Assembly (NCBI GenBank): GCA_015350385.1
Contig: WNKI01000002.1
Span: 2,010,418 to 2,074,417 of the forward strand
Origin: Aculops lycopersici
Taxonomy: Eukaryota > Arthropoda > Arachnida > Trombidiformes > Eriophyidae
Length of the DNA stretch: 64,000 nucleotides
Direction: 5' to 3'
This document shows, piece after piece, positions 22,513-33,400 of this stretch. Each line of letters opens with the position of its first letter. Position 1 is the stretch's first letter. The notes under the pieces were generated by a model. That model worked only from the letters and a program-made list of their open reading frames with translations, searched no databases and was not told the origin of the DNA. Made by a program: the position numbers and the translations under genes.

Positions 22513-23991
22513 ATGCGCATTACATCAATGGAATACTGGGGCACGAGGGGCTCGAGAGAAAGATATCAATTCTATGTTAGTTGTGGAGTATATTTATATA
22601 TATTTCTGCAGCGCCACGAGTATAACTGGAGCAGGTAAATCACCAGCCAGAAGAGAAACGAGCGAGAAACTCGCGTGAATAGGATCTTAAATCTCGGCCG
22701 AACACTCGGCTGGTATATGTTACTATCGAATCAATAAATGTGCGATGTCCAAGCGTGATCATGGGATGGCCCAATTGGCGGCCGTATATCCACCGAGAGC
22801 CTTTATGTCCATTTTAATGTCGTAAAGTTTCTCACTTGGTTGCTAGAGGCCAACGTAACTCTCAGCCAACAAATCGATTCTCTCTTGAGATACTCGTAAT
22901 AAATTTCTCAATAACTAGCTCGCCAGAGTCACCAGTGTGTTGATGCTGAGCCTAGGTTCCGCTGTATCAAGATCCATTTACTTCAACGATGTTCTTGAGA
23001 GGTGAGCAAAGAGGCTGGGCCAGCCCCTTCAAAACACAGGAGGTAGCAACCTAGAGCCTAAGAAGTGATTAGATCCATTCATCTAGTGTGATGACACGAG
23101 TAAAACGATTTCAAGTTTCGCTCGACTCGCGCCACTCGCTTGACTCGCGATGCTAGGGAGTTTAGAGTTGAGCCTCGCGAGACTGCGAAATGATCATCCT
23201 GCTCCCCAGACCTAGAAGATGGTCGGCTGTTAGAAAAAGAACAGTTATGTCTACGTGAGCAACGGGGAGATTTATGTTCAAGGCGCCAGCACTGAAAAAC
23301 TTTCGTCCAACTATACCCCTCCTAGTGGCAGCTCAACTAGCTGCAGTTTAAACCTTGGCTTGTTTTTGGAGAATTTAAACTTCGACAAGAGCCGTCTAGT
23401 CGAAACGATAACTTGGTGTCGGCCAAAATGACTTTGGCGGTGGCGGTGGCAATGTTGGAGGTGGCAGCGGTGAAAAAGGAAGTGGTGTTGCCCTGGGCGC
23501 CAATGTTCTGTTGACGATGGATAAATATCACGCCGTTGGTGGGCTCGGTCGAGTTGATCCGCTTTGCTGAGCTGGTGGTTGCGTAGCCGCCACGACCCAG
23601 TTTAAAGTTTTGAACTCTAATGCGGCAATCATCCGGCCATTTGATGGCGTTCGAATTGTTGCTCTCGGGCTCGGAGGCGCAAATTCCAGCCACCAGGACC
23701 ACGAGCTCTCGCTTACTTTCTCGTGGTTGCTGCTGCTGCTGCTGTTGTCAACGCAATCCCTCGACGTGTGAGGCTGCGATCAAGCTACCGGATGGATCCA
23801 CCGGATGGATCGATCGATTGAAGCCTGCGAGCCGATGAATTCCGTGCTATTGGCAGCAACTAAGTGAATTTTGTGACTGGCACCGGAAGAGAATAAGCGC
23901 GAATTGAAATCATTTAAAACGCATTATCTGTTTGCCTGACTGACTGACTGACTCCTGGCAACTGGCGAATTATCTAGCCTGCGGCGAGAGG

Positions 23992-24165
23992 ATGTTACTC
24001 TTGCATGGATTATTGTTGTTGTCGTCATTCCTAGTGGATCTTATCAACGCCCAGATAAATATTGCGAGTCAACTGACGGGCGGCCCCAAAGACTTGCATT
24101 GGAAAAGTAGTGGCGAGCGTGTAAATCAAGAGACTGAGAGCAAAGTCGGCAAGTTCGATGATTAG
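23992..24165 (+). CDS. Candidate small secreted peptide, 57 residues (unrecognised)
   Basis: This short ORF starts with ATG and would encode a 20-residue signal peptide (Leu-rich core LLLLSSFLV, likely cleavage after LINA) followed by a 37-residue hydrophilic mature part that begins with Gln and ends GKFDD. There are no cysteines and no clear dibasic processing sites. A TTTAAAA element lies at 23913-23919, about 75 nt upstream, and an ATTAAA polyadenylation-type signal lies at 24202-24207, 37 nt after the stop, so the UTRs would be compact, as at neighbouring genes. I do not recognise the peptide. It could instead be the first exon of a spliced gene (a weak CGT|GTAAAT donor lies inside it) or a chance ORF. 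Confidence 0.35.
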   Translation: MLLLHGLLLLSSFLVDLINAQINIASQLTGGPKDLHWKSSGERVNQETESKVGKFDD

Positions 24166-24555
24166 AAATAAGGAGAGAGGGCAAAATTTCTACGAGTTGT
24201 CATTAAATTTAGCCCCAGTTAATGTCATTGTTCATGTCCGCTTCAATCGCTTTGTGTATCCGCCAGTTGGGTGACCGGAAGCTTGCGGGCACAATTTGGA
24301 ATGTCCAAATGCAATCCGAAGCTAACGAGGAGAGAGATAGAGTGAAAGTGACAGAGACAAGCAATGTTCTGTTTGGTTTCAGAAGCCATTGTTTTGATTG
24401 GTGTTTATTGTTTGTTCAATTTTTCTTTCTTGTTCCTCTTTTCCCATTTCATGCCAGTGTTTTCTCTCTCTCTCCCTCTCTTTGGCATCCACTCGAAGCC
24501 AAGTGGTTGTTTTGTCGGTTGGTCGTTGCGCCACGCAGCTCAACGCTAAGCCAAT

Positions 24556-25518
24556 CTAGTTTCTGTCGTCCACATTTTGCATCCTGATCTTGTGGTCGAC
24601 AAAAGCTTGCAACATTTCAGGTTTCTCCATCCACTGGTCTGCGTGTCGTATTCGGTCTAGAGGCATTTGGTACTTTTCCTCGAGTTTCTTCTGGATGACG
24701 GGGAAGAGGAGATCGAAGAGCATGTTGGCGCCTTTGCGCGAATAGTGCACTCCGTCGCAGAAGAGCTCCTCAAGTGGATCGAAGTTCTTGCTCGCATTGA
24801 ACATGTCGACCACCTGAATGCCATTCTCCTTGCCAATCCGTAAAACGGCCTCGTGGTAGCGAGTGGCATGCTCGAGGCTCTTGCCGGCAGGTGGAGCTTG
24901 GATTTTCTTCAGGAACTCCTGAAATGAGACGTAGTGGTACCAGGTTGGCGTAATTAGAATCATGCGCTCAGGTCCCACTTCGTGATCCCGAAAGTAGCGA
25001 ACAATTTCCCGATAATTATGCTCGAACTCCTCGGGACTAACGCCAAGCGGTTGATTTTCCCACGAATCATTGTGTCCAAAGAAAATGGTCAACACCTCTA
25101 CCTTGTCCAGGTAGAAGCGGGGAAAGAGTTGCGTCACCAATTCGAGTGCCCAGCGAGTGTTGTATCCGTCGAAGCCGCGGAAGTCGTGATCGAAGTAGTG
25201 GCCGGCCTTTGCCTCGATCATTGAGCCCCAGCAGCCGGCGTCCACTTCGGTTGCCTGGCGAGTGATTGAGTCGCCGAAAAATGTCAACTTTGGCCACTCC
25301 ATTTGCGATTTGGGATCTGGTTTTCTCGCTGGAGGTGGCGGCGGTTTCTTGAAAGCCTTTCGGTGTATCTGTCTTGTGTGTTGGTGTCGTTGTGGGATAA
25401 ATTGTTGTACATTAAAATGAGTGTTGTTGTTGATCTTGGTAGTGGATTGTTTTTGACTGATCGGCCTACAGAGAGGCGCGAGGGAGACTAAATTTCGACT
25501 GATAAAACTGGGAAACAT
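24556..25518 (-). CDS. IAH1: SGNH-hydrolase esterase, IAH1-like (isoamyl acetate-hydrolysing esterase family)
   Basis: A 320-residue single-exon gene. From about residue 73 it follows the GDSL/SGNH esterase fold: block I FFGDSITR (nucleophile Ser84), a block II region around GFDGYNTRWA, block III FFGHNDSW (oxyanion Asn) and block V CDGVHYSRKG (catalytic Asp and His). This matches the IAH1 family, which hydrolyses short esters such as isoamyl acetate. The usual family start corresponds to Met73; the first 72 residues are extra, rich in Arg, Lys, Gln and Ser, and almost free of acidic residues, which suggests a mitochondrial targeting leader (inference). The ATG at 25518 is in frame with no stop between. 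No clear AATAAA is close; a possible one lies about 150 nt downstream (24404-24409). Confidence 0.92.
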   Translation of the reverse strand: MFPSFISRNLVSLAPLCRPISQKQSTTKINNNTHFNVQQFIPQRHQHTRQIHRKAFKKPPPPPARKPDPKSQMEWPKLTFFGDSITRQATEVDAGCWGSMIEAKAGHYFDHDFRGFDGYNTRWALELVTQLFPRFYLDKVEVLTIFFGHNDSWENQPLGVSPEEFEHNYREIVRYFRDHEVGPERMILITPTWYHYVSFQEFLKKIQAPPAGKSLEHATRYHEAVLRIGKENGIQVVDMFNASKNFDPLEELFCDGVHYSRKGANMLFDLLFPVIQKKLEEKYQMPLDRIRHADQWMEKPEMLQAFVDHKIRMQNVDDRN

Positions 25519-26922
25519 TTAAAAACAGTGCCGGCTTTTCGGGTGTGACGAGCGCTTTTAAACGAAGTCGATCTCGGCTCACTTTCCAGACTTGATGTGA
25601 GAGTTGTTTTCTAATGCGTCGTGATTTTTTCTCGGACATAGAGAACGAGTGAAGCTAGCTAGCCACTCGAGTTTCGAAGGCCATAACTCGGCGAAGTCTA
25701 ACCAACGAGACGAAGCCAGCCAGCTGACTCGCAACGTGAGCGCTGTCAACGCTCTTCTGTACAAAACTGTACTCGTGCTTCTCCAAGACTTTCGATTGTG
25801 TTCCTCGCTCTTATCGCTTCTCCTTCATCTCAACTCATCTCATTCAACTTACTGGAGACTCTTCAAAAGACTAACCTCGCATATCAATTATGAAAATTGC
25901 ATAACATACGCCCCGACCACCTGGAAAAGAAATGAGCTCATGGTGAAAAGAAACACGGCGAAGGAGAGAGGCGCAGAGATTACAATAGGGAAACGTTGGG
26001 TGGAAAACCCGTTTATTAGGTACAGTTTTTCATCCATTAGTAGTTCGGTTCACGATAACTCACTGGAAACATTAACTCTGGCCTCGTTGTTCCTTTCAGC
26101 TCGTCCAAGGTTTAGTTTAGTCTAGTGAAAGTCGAGGGACGAGCGAGAGGGAAAAAGACAACAATAGCAACAACAATTGTGGGGGTAACATGTTAGTGGA
26201 AATTTAGTGGATTTGGCAGCCACAAACTGCGTGGCTTCCCGTTTGGTCTTGCTGCTGCTACAACTTGCTCCGCTGGCCTCGAGTAAACTTGCAGCGAGCA
26301 TTAGGGCCAATGTTTGTCTATGGGAGTTTCTATGAGATCACAAGAGAGGAGAATGTGTAGTGTTTGCTTCTGTTTTCTGAGCTCCAAAATGACAAACCGT
26401 CCGAATCCGCGAGCTCGGCACGCTGATTTGGCGCGATTCGACTGGTCGTGGTCAGTGGCCACTTCCACTTTTACTCTTTTGCTCCTATTTTCGCTTTCGC
26501 CTTCACTCTCGCTTTTGCCTCTACTTTCTCTCTCTCTCTCTCTTACTTTCGCCTCCATTGGCTCGAGTTAACGCTGATAAAATCAGCACCCACGAGTCGG
26601 CGACACTAATGGACTTTGTCGCCGGCTCGCGAGCTACCATTGACCAGATCAGCTTGTTAGGTGTGGACTTGTTTGTCGAGCGCGCGTCTAGTTCATTTGA
26701 GTGTCCAACTGGCATTTCGAGTCGGGAGTGTCGGCTAAGGAGTAAGCAGAAGAGGAATAGGAGTTGGAAGAACAAGCAGCCAACAGGCGGCTTATCGCTT
26801 TAAACTTTTCTCTCCATTGGGTTTATGAAGTGAGTAGCTCAATTGGCTTGGGACGGAGCTGAAACAATCACGTCGGCGGACGTGCGACGCAACAACCACC
26901 GTCGCCGGCTATATCGCTGGCC
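25519..26922. other. Spacer between the esterase gene and the dopamine receptor
   Basis: A TTTAAAAG element near 25555-25562 (minus strand) may be the esterase core promoter. A plus-strand open frame of 158 codons (25649-26125) begins with GTG and contains no upstream ATG, so it is probably chance. The rest is low-complexity Ser/Leu-coding sequence near 26460-26560 with nothing recognisable. No strong polyadenylation signal for the receptor was seen close to its stop. Confidence 0.5.
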
Positions 26923-29892
26923 TCAAGTGACCGACCCAATCGTCTGCACGCTAACAACAACTGACGGCTGGTTATGGAAATTGGCAGTCTGATTTGCTTG
27001 TTGTCCTTGCTGTCGAGTTTGTTCGAGTTGATGTTGATGTTGGGGCTCAATTGGCGACAGGCGCGCCGTTTGCTGAATGCTTCTGTTGCTCGTGTTGTTA
27101 CTGCCGGCGGTGGTGGTTGTGTTGTTGTTGTTGTTGTTGTTGTTGTTGCCATCGTCGGGGACCGCAATATTTGTCATCGGGTTGAAGCTTGCCTGCTGGC
27201 TGCAACTCTTTCTGCTGCCAGTTCGGTGGCTCGCGTGGCGGAGGTCGTAGCTGAAGCGGCGGTTGAGGTAGTGGCGACTGCTCTTTATATTCAAATGCTT
27301 GAAGAAGATTCTATTGAAGGCATCGCGAAACTCGGTGTTGTGGATGCCGTAGATGATGGGATTGAGTGCGGAATTTGCGTAGCCGAGCCAAGTGAAGAAG
27401 CGGAACACGGAGCTGGGAATGCAGTCGACGCAAACCGCCTTCGTTATATTCAAACAGAAGAACGGGACCCAGCAAAAGAGGAAGCTGCCCATGATGATAC
27501 CCAGAGTTACGGCCGCCTTATGGGTGGCCAACTGGCCGCTTTGTTGCTGTTGCTGTTGTTGTCGTTGTTGTTGTTGTTGGACTTGGTGTTTGTTGCTCCC
27601 CTGCAACCGGAAGCTCGAGTTGGACTTTTGACTCGTGAAGCTAGTCGCATGGCGAGAGAGTTTACATTGTTGGCTTTCCACTAGCAAAGCGTCGCTTTCG
27701 TTCGGTTCCCCGCCCACCGACGAGTGGCCACTTGTCGCAGGAGCCTCGTTGAGCGCCGAGCCAGCTGCCAGATTGCAGCCACCAGTTTGCGCCTCGAGCC
27801 CCAGGTGCCCGTCACTTTCAGTCTGTGGCTGCCGCGAGGGACTTAGGCTAGTGGATAGTAGATCGTTACCGGTGGGTCGGTTGTCGTTTTTAGGCTGAGC
27901 ATCTTGGTGGTTCAGGCTTCTGGTGGTCATGTTGTCGAGTCCCTCGTTACTTTTGAGCCGCCGCGAGCCGAATCTGATCCAGGTTCGCGGCGCCGCCGCC
28001 ACTCGCCAACCTTTTCGCTCCAAATCACACTGGTTGCCGTTTCCGGTTGCACTGGCCACTTGGCGATCCGGACTTGCGCTGTCCGAGGCGGTGGGCGGCT
28101 GACTACTAACTATGGGCATGGGCGCCTTGCTGATGGCCTGAATGTTGCGCACGTGTTTCCGGGCGCAAGCAAAAAGTTTCGTATACAAACCCAGCATTAT
28201 GAGGCAGGGAATGTAGAAGCTTATGGTGGAGCTTATGATGGCGTAGGTCGGCGTCAGAGTCAGCATGCACTGAGGCAGTGGAGCCGCCCTTGCCCGGCCC
28301 GCCCCCTCGCTAAAGTTAGTATCGTTTCCGCGCACGAGAGTGGCGGCTGCAGGTTGGAGGGGCGTCGTTGAGACCGCAAGCTGATCATTGTTGCTCGCAG
28401 CCACCGCGAGCAGTTTTGGATGAACTCGGGAGCTAGCGGCGCTAAGACTCATGTCGCTTGCAGTGGCAGTGGCAGTGGCAGTGGCAGTGGTAGTGGTAGT
28501 GGCAGTGACAGTGGCAGTGGTAGCTCCCTCGGCTTCTCCGGTTTCCGTTAAATGAGATACTCTCGGCGGTCCACTGGTTGGATCTGGTCCAATCGGGAAT
28601 CCATCTTGCGGATTGAATTCCACTTGATTGGATTGCTGTTGCTGCTCCCCGGCCAAAACGTTCTCGCTGTTTTCTTGCTGCTCCAAGCTCCAGCGTCGTC
28701 GTCGTCGCCGCTTCCACTCGGCGCTCGTGCTCTCGACGAACGCCACCAGTAAATTCGATGGAAACAATGACGACGACGACGACGGCGACCGCGACGTTGT
28801 AACAAAATCCGTCTGGCCACCAATTTGCCTCCCGCTCACTCTAGCTGGCCGCTTGTTTGCCCGCTCGTCCTCCACTCTGAGCCTCGTCTGGCCTCCAGCC
28901 AACTGAACGCTGCCTCTCCTGTCACTGCCGGAAGTCGCGCCCTCGAGCTGCGATCGCGGGAACCAAGTCGGCGCCAGTGCTAGCTTGCCGCCGCCGATCA
29001 ACTTTACCGTGCTGAATATCGAGCTCGCGAACGATGGATCCTCTGGCGCCACTTCCGGCCCCCGAGCTCCAGCCTGGACTGAGGAGCCGGCAGCCGGGTA
29101 GTTGTAATTCAATTTGTCGCCCATCGACTGCCGATTGAGATGAACCTTAAATTGTGGCTCTATTTGCAGAGGATCCGCCGACTGGGCGCCCACTTCGCGT
29201 CGGTTGCGCGCCACCCGGCCCACTTGATGCCGCTCGAGCGCCTGACTGGTGGCTGCAAAGGGGACCATTGTGCTCGAAGCACTGACGGGCCCATCCGAGC
29301 TGGCCACTGGAATCGGAAAGAGAAACGGCGGGGCGGTTGCTGCTGGCGAGGAGGTGAAGTAGTCGGGCTTGTGCCAGCCCAAGGTGATGGGAACGAAGGA
29401 TACCAAGCCAGAGATGAACCATATAATTACAACTGCGCCTAAAGCAACGCGCTTCGTCATCCACTGGTTGTATAATAGACAGTCTTTGATGTGAATGAAA
29501 CGATCCAAACTGATGGCGCAGAGATTGAGGATGGAAGCTGTGCAGCACATTATATCGAATGAGATCCACACGTCGCAGAACCAGTCGCCAAAGATCCAGT
29601 AATTCATCAGGTCATTAACTAACGCAAAGGTCATCACCAGGCAGCTTACGAAAAGATCTGCGATGGCCAGCGAGACAATGAATGCGTTTCCCAGTTTCCT
29701 TAGGCGCCTATCGGTGAAGATGGCCACACAAACTAGAGTGTTACCAACCACCGAGATCACTATGAGTCCGATCAGCAAGACAACCAGAAGCGTCTCGCTC
29801 GTGCTGCCGCCGACGCCAATTGGAGCGACAGGTGGCGGCTCGGGCGGCGGCAGCTGCAAGTGGCTGTCCAGTGGCAGGTCCATTTGGCTCAT
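26923..29892 (-). CDS. Dop1R1: D1-like dopamine receptor (Dop1R1-type biogenic amine GPCR)
   Basis: A 989-residue rhodopsin-class receptor in one uninterrupted frame. TM1 is at about 33-60 (GN at 50-51), TM2 contains LAIADL, TM3 contains Asp113 (the amine-binding position) and ends with DRF at 130-132, and TM4 is near 150-170. TM5 (about 545-568) carries the Ser554, Ser555 and Ser558 set that contacts catechol hydroxyls. TM6 contains CWVPFF (807-812) and TM7 contains NPIIY (844-848). Segments such as YWIFGDWFCDVWISFD, LDRFIHIKD and TWLGYANSALNPIIY match arthropod Dop1R1, which couples dopamine to cAMP increase. Two loops are greatly enlarged: the second extracellular loop (about 172-541, between Cys106 and its disulfide partner Cys542) and the third intracellular loop (about 575-792, with a poly-Gln run). 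The C-tail has poly-Asn and poly-Thr. The class is secure; the exact subtype is inferred from sequence memory. Confidence 0.92.
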   Translation of the reverse strand: MSQMDLPLDSHLQLPPPEPPPVAPIGVGGSTSETLLVVLLIGLIVISVVGNTLVCVAIFTDRRLRKLGNAFIVSLAIADLFVSCLVMTFALVNDLMNYWIFGDWFCDVWISFDIMCCTASILNLCAISLDRFIHIKDCLLYNQWMTKRVALGAVVIIWFISGLVSFVPITLGWHKPDYFTSSPAATAPPFLFPIPVASSDGPVSASSTMVPFAATSQALERHQVGRVARNRREVGAQSADPLQIEPQFKVHLNRQSMGDKLNYNYPAAGSSVQAGARGPEVAPEDPSFASSIFSTVKLIGGGKLALAPTWFPRSQLEGATSGSDRRGSVQLAGGQTRLRVEDERANKRPARVSGRQIGGQTDFVTTSRSPSSSSSLFPSNLLVAFVESTSAEWKRRRRRRWSLEQQENSENVLAGEQQQQSNQVEFNPQDGFPIGPDPTSGPPRVSHLTETGEAEGATTATVTATTTTTATATATATASDMSLSAASSRVHPKLLAVAASNNDQLAVSTTPLQPAAATLVRGNDTNFSEGAGRARAAPLPQCMLTLTPTYAIISSTISFYIPCLIMLGLYTKLFACARKHVRNIQAISKAPMPIVSSQPPTASDSASPDRQVASATGNGNQCDLERKGWRVAAAPRTWIRFGSRRLKSNEGLDNMTTRSLNHQDAQPKNDNRPTGNDLLSTSLSPSRQPQTESDGHLGLEAQTGGCNLAAGSALNEAPATSGHSSVGGEPNESDALLVESQQCKLSRHATSFTSQKSNSSFRLQGSNKHQVQQQQQRQQQQQQQSGQLATHKAAVTLGIIMGSFLFCWVPFFCLNITKAVCVDCIPSSVFRFFTWLGYANSALNPIIYGIHNTEFRDAFNRIFFKHLNIKSSRHYLNRRFSYDLRHASHRTGSRKSCSQQASFNPMTNIAVPDDGNNNNNNNNNTTTTAGSNNTSNRSIQQTARLSPIEPQHQHQLEQTRQQGQQANQTANFHNQPSVVVSVQTIGSVT

Positions 29893-29942
29893 TCCTATTC
29901 GTCGAGCTCGAGCTTTGGCCGGACTAACGACGGTGGCGACGG

Positions 29943-29973
<31 letters not shown>
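29943..29973. repeat. (GACACC)n hexanucleotide repeat
   Basis: About five copies lie 50 nt upstream of the dopamine receptor start codon, within its probable 5'UTR or core promoter. Confidence 0.85.
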
Positions 29974-29975
<2 letters not shown>

Positions 29976-30430
29976 TGACAACACTGACGATATTGACGCA
30001 CTAGCTAATGTGAGCCAAACACGCGTCTGGGGTTCATTCTGGGGATCTTGCCTCACTCTATTAGGCTTTGGTTTTGCTGTCGGGTTGGCGTGGCGGCGAC
30101 AGTGGTAATAGAAGCACGCGAGTCGGTTGTCGCACTTTTACTCTCGCTGTCACCACTAGTCTGGTCTGGATTGGTAGGGTTCGGTTTGCCTGCTTTGCAA
30201 CGTCAGCAGAGGCGCTGAGAAATTGCGGCACCTCCGATATGGCGCCGCTTCACCAGGCGGTCTGCTCTAGTTGCTCTGCTCCCAGGTGGCCGCTCGTCAA
30301 TCAGCGCGTTGGGTTCGCGGTGGAGACGACGGAATAATTAGTCCGCCGGTCGGTGTCGTTGCTGAGGTTGAGATTGTGGTGGAGGTGGAGGTTGAGGCTT
30401 GAGTTGGGGTTAGAGCTGGGCTGGTTGTTG

Positions 30431-30498
30431 TTTCAGTTTCAGTTTCAGTTTCAGTTTCAGTTTCAGTTTCAGTTTCAGCTTCAGCTTCAGCTTCAGCT
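30431..30498. repeat. (TTTCAG)n passing into (CTTCAG)n
   Basis: About eight TTTCAG units are followed by three to four CTTCAG units. The switch by a single base shows local spread of a point variant within the array. Confidence 0.9.
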
Positions 30499-33400
30499 TA
30501 TGTTGTAGCGAGTGTTCGATGTCTGGCGGCGTAGTTAATGCTCTTGTTTCTATTGCTGCTGCTGCTCAGATTTATTGAGTCTCTTCTTTGCAAGTTCATT
30601 CGTCGTGTATATAATTGAGTCTACTAAGTTTAGTTAGGTTCCTCTTTGGGCCACTAGTTCGCTGCTCTCTCATTCTCTCGTCTAGTGGTGTCGCTGAGTC
30701 GAGTTTAGTTTAGTCGAGTTCTGTTTAGTTGGTTTGATTTGATTAACTTGCTCGCTGCTCGTGGTGGCGGGAGTCGGTGACTCGCGCTTTGGGCTATTAG
30801 ATTTGGGTCTCAGATTCGGCCCTCAGCTGGGCAGATGAGCTCAGGTTACCTGCGACTCTTGCTCTGCCTTTTGCCCTAACCAATCTAATATGTCGGCCAA
30901 ATCCACTGATTGGCCCTCGTGCACTTCCTACTGCTGGCCCAATGATGGGTGCCTTCGCCGTTGTGGCCACGACCGCCGTCGTTAGCGCTACTTACGCCGA
31001 GAGAATCGGTGCTCGATTGCGGGGCACCTGATTGAATTCTCACCGCCGGACGCTGGAGCCGCGCGGCGTCGCCCCGGGTTTTTTAGACGCGCCCGTGCCA
31101 CCAGTCGACGGGCAGCTCGCGGCCACTTCCGGTCGCCGACTATTTGGGCGCTGGATAATCGCGATCCTCTTCCCAGTTCCGAACAACTAATCGGCCGACC
31201 AGTAGTCGCGCGGCTCGCCTAAGTTCAACCAAACTCGACCAGCTAGCTTGCCAAAGTCTGTTGCTGAACTTGACAGATAAATTGGCAAGATTTGATTTGC
31301 GCTCTTTCGCCCGCTAAGTTTGCTCTCTGTTGCCTTTTCCTCTTTCGCTTGCTTGCTTGCTCGCTCGCTCGCTCGCTCGCCACTTCCTCTCTCCCGCGGC
31401 AACAAATTTGGCAACAACTCGCGCTAATGGCAGTCGGCTCGCTACTTCCAACGACTGGGCGCTGCTCTGCCAAGCTGAGAGATGCGAGCAGGTGATTGCT
31501 GCGTTTTGCAGCTTCGGTTTGGTTTCTCTTTCTCTTTCGGATTTCGAGTATCTAGATGTTGATTTTGATGTCGCTGTAGTTGTAGTGGTAGCTGTTTTTG
31601 TTTTTGTTGCTGGCTTCAGTGTAGCCGACTGGCGGCGCACAATTTGTAACAAGTTGCGGCAAGGGCTCTAGCTAAAAAGAGCAACGCGCCCGCCACAGTG
31701 GTTGCGCAACTAGCAACAGTCGCAGAGTCACCGGCGAGCTCACCTCTGCGGCCCGGCTTATGGAGCTCGCGTAGCTTGGCGAGCAGAGTTGCGACTGGCA
31801 CTGATGTCGCGACGATTGCAATGGCTGCGACGATCCGTCGCGACTCGCGAGCGAGGAACTGGAGTTGACGTTTGGCGCCTCGTCGAGTGGGCGCCGCGCA
31901 AGAGTTGAATTTGATCCGCCGTCGTATTGTTGGGACGATTACGGCCTGGCTGCTTCTTGGGCGCCGCCAAGCGAGTAGATAGCTCGCCAACTCGAGTGGC
32001 CCGTTGAGAGGCCAATTGTCCGTCTGGCGCCAAGAGAGCGGCGCGTTCCGTTTGCTTTGTTGTGTGTCTGTTGTGCCTGTTGTGCCTGTAGGTGACGATG
32101 ATGATTGCGAACAAACGTAATGATGATGGTAGTTAGTTTCACTTGCTGCTCACTTTCTCCAGCTACCAACACTACCGCTACTGCCACTAGGACTAGCAGC
32201 TTGCCGGCGGCTGCTCTATTTCGCGCTTAGCCTCGAGGGCGATAATTGAATTCAAGCCGCTAGACTAAAGTATGCGTCGAGCGGCTGAGGCATTAATCGA
32301 GTTTCGCCACGCGGTTTGGTTGCGATGGTCGCGGTTTTGTTCGTGTTGAAGTCAGAGCGAGAGTGAGAGCTAGAGCTACGGCTAGGGCCAGAGTCAGAGT
32401 TGTTGTCTCGTGTGCAGTTACTAAAGTTTAGTCGTCGGTGGTAGCGGTGGCTGCGGTTTTGTTGGCGAATCGGTGGGCCGCTCACGGTCGGTTACAACTT
32501 GCGGGGGAGTCGATGTCAAGTGCGCAAGCGAGTGGTCGAATCCTACTCCTTGATTCACAGGCCACCAAGAGCGAGGTCCACTGTCGCTCGAAGCGAACGC
32601 TGGATGCATGATCCCGCCGGCCAACAATGTGGTCGCTCGTCTCACGTGAAGTAGATGAGGCGCGAAGCGGAAGCGGAGCTCGCTCATGATCTCTGCGATT
32701 TGATTTCATTTGATTTATGTAAACTTGATGCCAGCCGCTCGGAGTGACTGGCATCGTTTCTTTTCCTCTCGTCTCGTCTCGTTTCGTCGTGTTGCAGCCA
32801 AAGTTGCCTTCGGTTCATGCAGGCTAATGGCCCTACACTTTCCACTGGGCCAGCCAGCGAGTCTTGTGGAAGCGGCGCTGCTACGAGACTGGCAAGCTGG
32901 CTAGCTTGCCACAGTTGCTGCTGTGGCCTCGGTGCGTCATCCCAACGTCACTCACTCTCTTTTGCCTCTATTCCGAGCTCGCAAACCAACCAACAGCCAC
33001 TGGATAGTAAGAAAAACTCATACCAACGGCAGCCATAGCAGCAGCAGCAGCAACAACAACAGCAACTACGACAACAACTTGGGCTTGCGCTGGATTTGGA
33101 TTTAGATTCACATTGGCTGCGGTGATGCTGTCGCTGTCGAGCGGGAGTCAAAATTCGAGCAAGAAAACTAGCGAGTGGCCGCGCCGAACACTGGGGCGCC
33201 CTAGGAAGAAAGTGTGCATAAGAGCAAACGAGATTCCGACGGGTGGCATGTTTGTATCTGCTTCTCCAACTTTGCATCTCGCGCCAAAATCAACTCGTGG
33301 GAGGATTTTTCACAGAGCCTCCGACGCCACAGCAACAGACGCCAAAGAAACAAGACTAGCGGGAGTGTGATAAATCTAACAGAAGTATTGCAGTTTAGCT

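Larger units (their letters stand above)
22492..24555. other. Intergenic region between SDHA and the IAH1-like esterase
   Basis: After the SDHA 3' end the sequence is non-coding apart from two weak candidates: the 57-residue ORF at 23992-24165 (listed separately) and a minus-strand frame of about 120 codons at 23337-23702. The latter opens with a signal-peptide-like stretch (LVVLVAGICASE) but has no ATG; it could only be an internal or last exon. GACT tetramer units occur at about 23934-23954. Confidence 0.55.

Noticed and set aside
23337..23702. A minus-strand frame of about 120 codons with a signal-like start
   Set aside because: No ATG, upstream stop close by, no polyadenylation signal; could only be an exon of an unseen gene.
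25649..26125. A 158-codon plus-strand frame upstream of the esterase
   Set aside because: It begins with GTG, has no early ATG and no domain; low-complexity Ser/Leu content.
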